In this document: positions 1-5,141 of the stretch, piece by piece | Layout of the letters: each line of letters opens with the position of its first letter | Numbering within the stretch: the first letter of the stretch is position 1 | Assembly: GCA_937894825.1 (NCBI GenBank) | Contig: CALCQT010000499.1 | Location: 1-7,137 of the forward strand | Source: an uncultured Anaerolineaceae bacterium | GTDB taxonomy: Bacteria > Chloroflexota > Anaerolineae > Anaerolineales > Anaerolineaceae | DNA: 7,137 nt | Direction of reading: 5' to 3' | Translations under genes and position numbers: made by a program | Notes under the pieces: model-generated | What the model saw: only the letters and a program-made list of their open reading frames with translations | Database searches by the model: none | Told to the model about the DNA's origin: nothing

Positions 1-258
1 CTTTACGCGAATCCGGCGCATCCCTATACACAAGCTTTGCTTTCAGCGGTTCCATTCCCGGACCCGTTTGTTGAAGAAAAACGGCAGCGGATTATTTTGG
101 AGGGCGATGTGCCTTCACCGGCCAACCCGCCATCCGGATGCCGTTTCCGAACCCGTTGCCGGTATGCACAGGAAATCTGCGCGGTGGAAAAACCGGAATT
201 TCGTCAAATTGGTGAAGAACATTTCGTAGCATGTCACTTTAGTTTGGAAAAGAAATAA
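1..258 (+). CDS. oppF: Oligopeptide ABC transporter ATP-binding protein, OppF/DppF type (C-terminal fragment, 5' end outside the window)
   Basis: The reading frame is open from base 1 and ends at TAA 256-258, so only about 85 C-terminal residues are present. They begin with '[15 protein letters not shown]', the oligopeptide-transporter C-terminal motif (oligo_HPY) that follows the ATPase core of OppD, OppF, DppD and DppF. '[15 protein letters not shown]' then leads into four cysteines spaced C-x5-C-x6-C-x17-C (codons at 139, 157, 178, 232), the cysteine tail of this family. The Walker A, Walker B and ABC signature motifs lie upstream of the window. The protein would sit on the cytoplasmic face and pair with OppD to drive import. 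The phrase '[12 protein letters not shown]' favours OppF over OppD, but the two share this tail, so the exact subunit is less sure than the family. The next gene starts 105 bp downstream on the same strand, consistent with one operon. Confidence 0.92.
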   Translation, partial: LYANPAHPYTQALLSAVPFPDPFVEEKRQRIILEGDVPSPANPPSGCRFRTRCRYAQEICAVEKPEFRQIGEEHFVACHFSLEKK

Positions 259-282
259 TTTCGCTATTGAATGAGGTAATTT

Positions 283-319
283 CTGCCGGAAGTAACGCAG
301 GCTATGCGGATACCGGCAG
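283..319 (+). other. Two-tier hairpin in the oppF-oppA gap
   Basis: An outer perfect 7-bp arm pair, CTGCCGG (283-289) and CCGGCAG (313-319), encloses an inner pair, CGCA (296-299) and TGCG (305-308), with a 5-nt loop. No T-run follows directly; the nearest T-rich stretch is about 20 bases later (around 338-344), so this is not a standard intrinsic terminator. As RNA it would sit about 45 bases ahead of the oppA start and could act as a processing or stabilising structure that sets oppA message level apart from the upstream ATPase genes. That role is inference. I see no convincing -35/-10 pair in the 259-363 gap. Confidence 0.45.
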
Positions 320-363
320 TGACGCAAATTTAGAGCAGTTTTGTTCCTTAAAGGAGGGAAGAA

Positions 364-2403
364 ATGCGATCTAAGAAACTGTTTGTTTTGTTGAGCGTGA
401 TGCTGATTCTGAGTGTGGTTTTGGCTTCCTGTTCACCGAAGGCGACTCCTACCCCGGTCCCGCCGACCGAGGCTCCGGTCGTTGAAGAACCCACGGTGGC
501 ACCCACCGTTGAGGAACCGGCAACGGAAGAACCCACAGAAGAAGCTGCTGTTGAAGCGCCTGTGGCTGAAGTTGTCGAAGAAGCCGCTGCTGAAGAACCG
601 GTGGCTGCAGTTGTCGAAGAAGAAGTTGCTGAAGAACCTGTGGCTGCAGTGACTGAAGAAGCAGCCGCTGAAGAACCGGTAGCTGCAGTAGCCGAAGAAC
701 CGGCTCCTTATAAGATCCTGACCTGGAATATTGCCGAAACAGATATTCCGACGATTGATCCTACTATCTCAACCGATACCAGTTCCAACCAGGTTGGCCA
801 GTCGATTTATGCCGGTATCTATAATCAGAATGAAGAAACCGCTGAATTCGAAAATGGTGTGGCGATTGATACGGTCAAAGGCGAAGTCGCCGAAGACGGA
901 ACGATCACCTATACCTATACCCTGCGCACGGACATTCCCTGGGTTCGCTACAATGCGGAGACCGGCGCTGTGGAAGAAGTGCTGGGTTGTGACGATGAAG
1001 TTCGCTATGTGACTGCGTACGATTTTGAGTACGCGATCAAACGGACTGCTGATCCGCTCGTTGCTTCCGACTATGCCTTCATGATTACCGGTTATGTTGT
1101 TGGCGCCGCTGATTACTTTGCCGGCGAGGGCGAACGTGACGATGTGGCTGTCAAAGCAACTGACGACGCGACACTGGAAATCACTTATCTCCGCGATCTG
1201 GCCACCAACACCATGATCCCCGGTTTGTGGGTCACCTATGCTGTTCCGCCCTGGGTCATCGAAGGCGATGAATGTACTGAGGCCATGGCCGACCGCTGGG
1301 TTGAAGCCGAAAATGTCCAGACCTACGGCCCTTACGCTGTTAAGGAATGGGTCCATGACGATCACCTGGTCATGGTGAAGAATCCTTTCTGGCCGACCGA
1401 TATCGCCGCCATTCCTGCTTCAAAAATCGATGAAATCGATCTGCAGATCCTCAGCCAGTCGGCTGCTTTGGCTGAATATGAAGCCGGCAACCTGATGGGC
1501 TTGATCCAGGCGCCGGTTGCTGAACTGGACCGCATCAAAGCCGACCCGGTGCTGAGCAAAGAATTGTCCATCGGTCCGAGTTTCTGTACCTATTTCTATG
1601 GTTTCAATACCACGGCTGAATTTGTTGACGACGTCCGCGTGCGCCGCGCTTTGTCCTATGCGGTTGACCGCCAGTCTGTCATCGACAACGTGACCAAAGG
1701 TGGACAGGAACCGGCTCAGTGGTTCTCCCGCCCCGGTCTGCTGGCTTCTCCGACAGTGGAAGAATACCCGGATCTGGGTATTAAATATGATCCTGAAAAG
1801 GCCAAAGCTGAACTGCAGGATTATATGGACGAGAAGGGCATCGAAGATCCTGCCGAAATCACAGTTGAACTGATGTTCAACACCAATGAAAGCCACGAAA
1901 AGATCGCCGTTGCAATCCAGCAGATGTGGAAAGACACACTGGGGATTAATGCGCTTGTCCAGAACCAGGAATGGGCTGTCTACCTGAAGACCATCCGCAG
2001 CGAAGCTACACCGCAGGTCTGGCGGCTGGGCTGGTGCCAGGACTATCCGGATGCCGCAAACTTCCTGGATGACCAACTTTCATCCGGCGGTTCCAGCAAC
2101 CCGACCGTGGACGGAAAACCGGGTTCGACACCGGAAGGCGGTTTCATGTGGTACAACCAGGAATTTGAAGATTTGGTCAATGAAGCGCTGGTTGAACCGG
2201 ATACCGCGAAACGGACCGAACTCTATGCCGAAGCTGAGAATATCGCAATCGTCGAAGACCCGGTTATGATCCCGATCTACTGGTACACCAGCGTTGAGTT
2301 GTCCAAGATCAACATCGAACGGACCTTCTCTGTGATGGGCGGTAAGGAAACCTTCAATAAATGGGATATCCTCCCTGAAGGCGAAGAACGGGCTGCGAAT
2401 TAA
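364..2403 (+). CDS. oppA: Oligopeptide ABC transporter substrate-binding lipoprotein (SBP family 5, OppA-like)
   Basis: This 679-residue protein is the solute receptor of the importer, lipid-anchored outside the cytoplasmic membrane. The start is supported by a strong AAGGAGGG Shine-Dalgarno (351-358) and an immediate signal peptide: basic MRSKK, a hydrophobic core, then lipobox L-A-S-C with Cys23 as the predicted lipidated residue. Residues 24-115 form a Thr/Pro- then Glu/Ala/Val-rich linker containing a tandem repeat. The family 5 binding domain follows from about 116: 'VTAYDFEYAIKRTADP' (216-231), 'YGPYAVKEWVHDDHLVMVKN' (321-340) and 'VRVRRALSYAVDRQSVIDNV' (424-443), with 'DPVMIPIYWY' (632-641) near the end. 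It exceeds the roughly 540 residues of E. coli OppA mainly through the linker and a Cys-containing insertion around 194-215, where simpler members have a 'WSDG'-like motif. Peptide is the likely ligand from context, though family 5 members also bind other solutes. Confidence 0.93.
   Translation: MRSKKLFVLLSVMLILSVVLASCSPKATPTPVPPTEAPVVEEPTVAPTVEEPATEEPTEEAAVEAPVAEVVEEAAAEEPVAAVVEEEVAEEPVAAVTEEAAAEEPVAAVAEEPAPYKILTWNIAETDIPTIDPTISTDTSSNQVGQSIYAGIYNQNEETAEFENGVAIDTVKGEVAEDGTITYTYTLRTDIPWVRYNAETGAVEEVLGCDDEVRYVTAYDFEYAIKRTADPLVASDYAFMITGYVVGAADYFAGEGERDDVAVKATDDATLEITYLRDLATNTMIPGLWVTYAVPPWVIEGDECTEAMADRWVEAENVQTYGPYAVKEWVHDDHLVMVKNPFWPTDIAAIPASKIDEIDLQILSQSAALAEYEAGNLMGLIQAPVAELDRIKADPVLSKELSIGPSFCTYFYGFNTTAEFVDDVRVRRALSYAVDRQSVIDNVTKGGQEPAQWFSRPGLLASPTVEEYPDLGIKYDPEKAKAELQDYMDEKGIEDPAEITVELMFNTNESHEKIAVAIQQMWKDTLGINALVQNQEWAVYLKTIRSEATPQVWRLGWCQDYPDAANFLDDQLSSGGSSNPTVDGKPGSTPEGGFMWYNQEFEDLVNEALVEPDTAKRTELYAEAENIAIVEDPVMIPIYWYTSVELSKINIERTFSVMGGKETFNKWDILPEGEERAAN
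550..705 (+). repeat. Four tandem 39-bp repeats encoding a 13-residue acidic linker unit
   Basis: In frame with oppA, four consecutive 39-bp units (550-588, 589-627, 628-666, 667-705) encode VEAPVAEVVEEAA, AEEPVAAVVEEEV, AEEPVAAVTEEAA and AEEPVAAVAEEPA, residues 63-114. The last three share the core AEEPVAAV exactly at protein level and differ mostly at third codon positions, so the array is not brand new. The segment joins the lipidated N-terminus to the folded binding domain and is expected to be an extended, negatively charged tether. Unit multiples of three keep the frame when copies are gained or lost, so length polymorphism between strains is plausible (inference). Confidence 0.9.
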
Positions 2404-2439
2404 GCCCCTATAAAGTTCACTTTGTGAATAAATAATGGC

Positions 2440-2468
2440 GGAGGGGTTGTGCACTTCACAACCCCTCC
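2440..2468 (+). terminator. Strong GC hairpin after oppA without U-tract (partial terminator or mRNA-stabilising element)
   Basis: GGAGGGGTTGTG (2440-2451) and CACAACCCCTCC (2457-2468) pair perfectly over 12 bp around the 5-nt loop CACTT, 37 bp after the oppA stop. The following bases (CCGAACCGAATG) contain no T-run, so it is not a complete intrinsic terminator. By analogy with other binding-protein operons, where a hairpin after the receptor gene protects its message or causes partial termination, it probably keeps oppA product in excess over the permeases. The inverted repeat is seen directly; its role is inferred. Confidence 0.6.
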
Positions 2469-2679
2469 CCGAACCGAATGAAGCGGACTTATAAAAATGT
2501 GGGAAAACAGTCATGGGTTTGCCTGCTTCCGGCGAAACCGATGGAACTCCAGCGCTTTCAAACCTTCTCCCGGATTTTTTTATTCCTGAATGTATTATTA
2601 CGAATCAGTTCGCAGTGAAATATTTACGAATATGAAAGCCGGAGCAATAAATTGAGGATTTAATTTGAAAGATGGTCAG

Positions 2680-2713
2680 CTTTTCCGAAATTGCTTTAAA
2701 TCTTTCGGAAAGG
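2680..2713 (+). other. Hairpin in the oppB leader
   Basis: TTTCCGAAA (2682-2690) pairs perfectly with TTTCGGAAA (2703-2711). A U-G wobble and a C-G pair extend the stem to 11 bp (2680-2690 with 2703-2713), with a 12-nt loop. It overlaps the 8-bp palindrome GGGTACCC (2712-2719). No T-run follows, so termination is unlikely. It could be an RNA structure or, read as DNA, an operator-like dyad. Function unknown. Confidence 0.4.
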
Positions 2714-2777
2714 GTACCCTGTTTGGATCAGGATAGCATTATCCATCGTTCGAAGCGTTCGTGATATTTTGTGAGCG

Positions 2778-2832
2778 GGAACGGATGCTGGGATAACAGA
2801 CTTTGCGCATCCGTTTCAGCTTCGAAAGGATG
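2778..2832 (+). promoter_or_regulatory. Two mutually exclusive hairpins just upstream of the oppB ribosome-binding site
   Basis: The segment CATCCGTTTC (2808-2817) can pair with either of two partners. Upstream, 2778-2788 (core AACGGATGC) pairs with 2807-2817 (core GCATCCGTT), giving an 11-bp stem with one wobble and an 18-nt loop. Downstream, CATCC-G-TTTC pairs with GAAAGGATG (2824-2832), a 9-bp stem with one bulged G and a 6-nt loop. Both cannot form together, and the downstream stem ends 16 bases before the GGAGG of oppB (2849-2853). This is the geometry of a translational or attenuation switch, but no ligand-binding core was recognised and chance pairing is possible. Confidence 0.3.
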
Positions 2833-2861
2833 GCGTAACATACGATTCGGAGGAATTAAGT

Positions 2862-3917
2862 ATGGGGAGATATATCGCTAGACGGCTGCTGTACATGCTG
2901 CTCGTCATCATTGTGGTCTCAATTATCACATTCGGGCTCATGCACGCCGTTCCGGGTGGTCCTTTTGATAAAGAGAAGCCGCTTCCCAAGGAAATTATTG
3001 CTAATCTTGAAAAGCGCTATCATTTGGACCAGCCGCTGCCGGTCCAATATCTGAATTATTTGAAAGACCTGACAATTCCTCGCTTTAGTAAAACAAAATT
3101 TCCGAATACCATTGATGATGACGCGTTATTTAAGTTCAAAATTGGCGGTATTTATGTCAATTGGGTCAATTTTGGCCCGTCCTACTCCTCCCGGTCACGG
3201 ACGGTGAACGATATGCTGCGGGATCAGCTTCCAATTTCGATTCAACTGGGGTTTTTGGCGTTTTGTATCGCCATCCTGATTGGTATGCCTTTGGGAATCC
3301 TGGGGGCGCTGAAACAAAATACCTGGGTGGACTATTTGTCCATGACATTGGCGATTTTTGGTGTGTCCGTGCCTGTCATTGTGCTGGGACCGATCCTGAT
3401 CTGGATTTTTGGGGTTTCCACAAAACTTCTGCCGGTCACCGGTTGGGGATCGAAACCGCCGTTTAATTTGGGTTTTCTTCCGACAGGATTAGGCTGGGAT
3501 TATTGGAAATATGCCATCATGCCCATGTTCGCGCTGGGCTTGTCTTCCTCCGCATCCATCGCGCGGCTGACCCGCGCCAGCGTTCTTCAGACGATCCGCG
3601 AAGATTATATTCGGACTGCCCGGGCCAAAGGGCTGCGGGAACGCGCTGTTGTTATTAAGCATGCTTTGAAAAATTCTTTGATTCCGGTTGTGACAATTCT
3701 CGGACCCATGTTTGCGGCGTTATTAACCGGTACTTTCGTGACGGAGACAATTTTTGGTATCCCGGGCATGGGCCGTTATTTTGTGAACAGTATTACAAAT
3801 CGGGATTATCCGGTTATTATGGGGACCGTACTGATCTATGCAATGTTCCTGGTTTTCTGTAACCTGATTGTCGATCTGATCTATGGTCTGCTTGACCCGC
3901 GTATTCGGTATGACTAA
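2862..3917 (+). CDS. oppB: Oligopeptide ABC transporter permease OppB
   Basis: This 351-residue membrane protein forms half of the import channel. The start is set by GGAGG (2849-2853), 8 bases before ATG, and by the classic N-terminus 'MGRYIARRLLYMLL' leading into the first membrane helix (about 9-28). 'PGGPFDKEKPLPKEIIANLE' (31-50) and 'YHLDQPLPVQYLNYLKDL' (53-70) match the OppB-specific segment after helix 1. Further hydrophobic segments lie at about 125-150, 157-185, 217-235, 273-297 and 320-345. The EAA loop that docks on the ATPase is 'EDYIRTARAKGLRERAVVIK' with 'HALKNSLIP' (248-275), and the C-terminus 'LLDPRIRYD' is typical. It is about 45 residues longer than E. coli OppB, largely from an insertion at about 71-102 on the extracytoplasmic side before 'NFGPSY'. 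oppC follows 32 bp later. Confidence 0.95.
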   Translation: MGRYIARRLLYMLLVIIVVSIITFGLMHAVPGGPFDKEKPLPKEIIANLEKRYHLDQPLPVQYLNYLKDLTIPRFSKTKFPNTIDDDALFKFKIGGIYVNWVNFGPSYSSRSRTVNDMLRDQLPISIQLGFLAFCIAILIGMPLGILGALKQNTWVDYLSMTLAIFGVSVPVIVLGPILIWIFGVSTKLLPVTGWGSKPPFNLGFLPTGLGWDYWKYAIMPMFALGLSSSASIARLTRASVLQTIREDYIRTARAKGLRERAVVIKHALKNSLIPVVTILGPMFAALLTGTFVTETIFGIPGMGRYFVNSITNRDYPVIMGTVLIYAMFLVFCNLIVDLIYGLLDPRIRYD

Positions 3918-3949
3918 TCTCAGCGTTACGGAATAAATCTGGAGGAATT

Positions 3950-4990
3950 ATGGCAGTTGATCTAAGCAGTGCAGTAACAAATTCGAATAATGGCAGGAAT
4001 CCGATTGCGAAAAAGTCGGAATCTCTGACAAAAGATGCTTTTCGCCGGCTTATGAAAAATCGCGCGGCGGTTATCGGTGGTGTAATTATTATTCTTTTAT
4101 ATCTTATGATGATTTTTGCCGATAAAATCGCCCCGTTTGATTATGCCCGCCAGACGCTGGCGGAGCAGAATGCGACGCCCCCCTGGCTGACGAAAATTTT
4201 CCCCATGATGGAACCCTATGCCAAAGCGCCGGCTGACAATCCGAACAAGTATATTCTGGGGGCCGACTATGTTGGGCGGGATTTGCTGAGCCGCATCATT
4301 TATGGTTCGCGCGTCTCGCTGATCATCGCGATTATCGGCCCATTGATCAGTCTGATTATCGGTGTGATTTACGGGAGTATTGCCGGTTTTTTCGGCGGCA
4401 GGACGGATAATATCATGATGCGGCTGGTGGATATTCTCTATGCATTTCCCAGTCTTTTGTTCACAATCCTCTTGATGACCTTTTTCCGCTCCTCGTTGTC
4501 CAAACCCGTCCCCGGTTCTTTTGGGGCGATGCTGTCCGCGCTGGACACCAGTCTGGGCGGTATGCTTTTTATCTTTATCGGCATTGGGATGACCGCCTGG
4601 CAGACCATGGCCCGGTTAACCCGCGGCCAGGTGCTTTCGATCAAAGAAAAGGAATTTGTTGAGGCGGCCCGTTCTGTTGGCAGTTCGGATTTGCGGATCA
4701 TGTTCCGCCATATTCTGCCGAATATTATCGGACCGCTGGTTGTCAATGAAACGTTGGCAATTCCGGGTTACATCAATACCGAAGCTTTCCTTTCTTTTAT
4801 CGGTCTGGGCGTGAATCCGCCGACGCCATCCTGGGGTTCCATGATTTCCGATGGCTCGAAAGTTGTCCGCACCTATCCGAATCAGACAGTCTTTCCAGCC
4901 CTGATGCTGGCTTTGACTATGTTCGCCTTCAACTTTTTAGGCGATGGCTTGCGGGATGCGCTGGATCCACAGATGCGCGGCAAATCCTGA
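3950..4990 (+). CDS. oppC: Oligopeptide ABC transporter permease OppC
   Basis: This 346-residue protein is the partner channel subunit of OppB. The start follows GGAGG (3941-3945) by only 4 bases; the stretch GGAGGAATTA is identical to that before oppB. The N-terminus is cytoplasmic and polar, with 'FRRLMKNRAAVIGGVIIILL' (31-50) entering helix 1. The family motif 'LGADYVGRDLLSRIIYGSRV' (103-122) precedes the core domain. Membrane segments lie at about 40-60, 122-148, 160-180, 203-222, 256-275 and 314-333. The EAA loop is 'KEFVEAARSVGSSDLRIMFR' with 'HILPNIIGP' (234-262), and the protein closes with 'GDGLRDALDPQMRGKS'. Compared with E. coli OppC there are extra residues in the outer loops at about 61-104 and 181-203. 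It is the last gene of the unit: a terminator begins 18 bp after the stop. Confidence 0.95.
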   Translation: MAVDLSSAVTNSNNGRNPIAKKSESLTKDAFRRLMKNRAAVIGGVIIILLYLMMIFADKIAPFDYARQTLAEQNATPPWLTKIFPMMEPYAKAPADNPNKYILGADYVGRDLLSRIIYGSRVSLIIAIIGPLISLIIGVIYGSIAGFFGGRTDNIMMRLVDILYAFPSLLFTILLMTFFRSSLSKPVPGSFGAMLSALDTSLGGMLFIFIGIGMTAWQTMARLTRGQVLSIKEKEFVEAARSVGSSDLRIMFRHILPNIIGPLVVNETLAIPGYINTEAFLSFIGLGVNPPTPSWGSMISDGSKVVRTYPNQTVFPALMLALTMFAFNFLGDGLRDALDPQMRGKS

Positions 4991-5007
4991 CCTGATTCAA
5001 CGTGAAC

Positions 5008-5050
5008 AACGGGCGTCTGCCAATCGGCAGGCGCCCGTTATTTATTTGAC
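5008..5050 (+). terminator. Intrinsic terminator after oppC
   Basis: AACGGGCGTCTGCC (5008-5021) pairs with GGCAGGCGCCCGTT (5026-5039) over 14 bp with one T-G wobble around the 4-nt loop AATC, followed by the AT-rich tail ATTTATTTGAC. This is a textbook factor-independent terminator ending the transporter unit and separating it from the next gene. Confidence 0.88.
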
Positions 5051-5070
5051 GCTCTGATTTGATGCTCTGA
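5045..5070 (+). repeat. Tandem 13-bp repeat upstream of the second binding-protein gene
   Basis: TTTGACGCTCTGA (5045-5057) is followed directly by TTTGATGCTCTGA (5058-5070), differing at one base. The second copy runs into ATCAAA so that TTTGAT (5058-5063) and ATCAAA (5070-5075) form an inverted repeat. A similar TTGAT/ATCAA pair (5091-5095 and 5105-5109) overlaps the promoter. These could be half-sites for a regulator, but two short copies are weak evidence. Confidence 0.5.
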
Positions 5071-5090
5071 TCAAAATTGCGACACCTGAA

Positions 5091-5117
5091 TTGATGCACC
5101 GGTTATCAAAGTATAAT
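5091..5117 (+). promoter_or_regulatory. Sigma-70-type promoter for the second binding-protein gene
   Basis: A perfect -10 box TATAAT (5112-5117) lies 24 bases before the start codon, with TTGATG (5091-5096) as a 4/6 match to the -35 box at a short 15-bp spacing. Transcription would start near 5124, giving a leader of about 18 bases that still contains the AAAGGAG ribosome-binding site (5131-5137), 4 bases before ATG 5142. Placement just downstream of the oppC terminator supports an independent promoter. Confidence 0.6.
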
Positions 5118-5141
5118 CAGACCAGTAATTAAAGGAGTTTT

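Larger units (their letters stand above)
2404..2861 (+). other. 458-bp intergenic leader between oppA and oppB with several hairpins, no gene found
   Basis: No reading frame with a ribosome-binding site was found here. The region is more AT-rich than the flanking genes and holds, in order: a small TTCAC-TTT-GTGAA hairpin (2416-2428), the strong GC hairpin at 2440-2468, a weak bulged hairpin GGTTTGCC/GGC(G)AAACC (2516-2539), a seven-T run (2575-2581) without an adjoining stem, a hairpin at 2680-2713, GGATA-GCAT-TATCC (2731-2744), and competing stems at 2778-2832. I found no confident -35/-10 pair. The best weak candidate is TTTACG (2623) with TAAATT (2648), spaced 19. The density of inverted repeats suggests a transcript leader or processing region controlling permease expression, but no known riboswitch class was recognised. 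Confidence 0.6.

Noticed and set aside
769..1365. Long antisense open frame (198 codons) opposite oppA, with a further 218-codon one at 1420-2076
   Set aside because: Both lie fully within a confidently identified gene, lack ribosome-binding sites and have no recognisable motifs. They arise because oppA rarely uses the codons that read as stops on the other strand.
2571..2585. T-run TTTTTTT at 2575-2581 as an intrinsic terminator
   Set aside because: No stable stem ends directly before it; the nearest inverted repeat (2516-2539) is over 30 bases upstream and bulged.
2478..2618. 46-codon open frame starting MKRTYKNVGK in the oppA-oppB gap
   Set aside because: No Shine-Dalgarno sequence precedes it (upstream is the C-rich arm of the hairpin), and it shows no signal peptide or familiar motif.
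2672..2764. 30-codon open frame starting MVSFSEIALN in the oppB leader
   Set aside because: Only a weak GAAAG lies just before the ATG, and the frame overlaps the hairpin at 2680-2713. No regulatory codon run typical of a leader peptide is seen.
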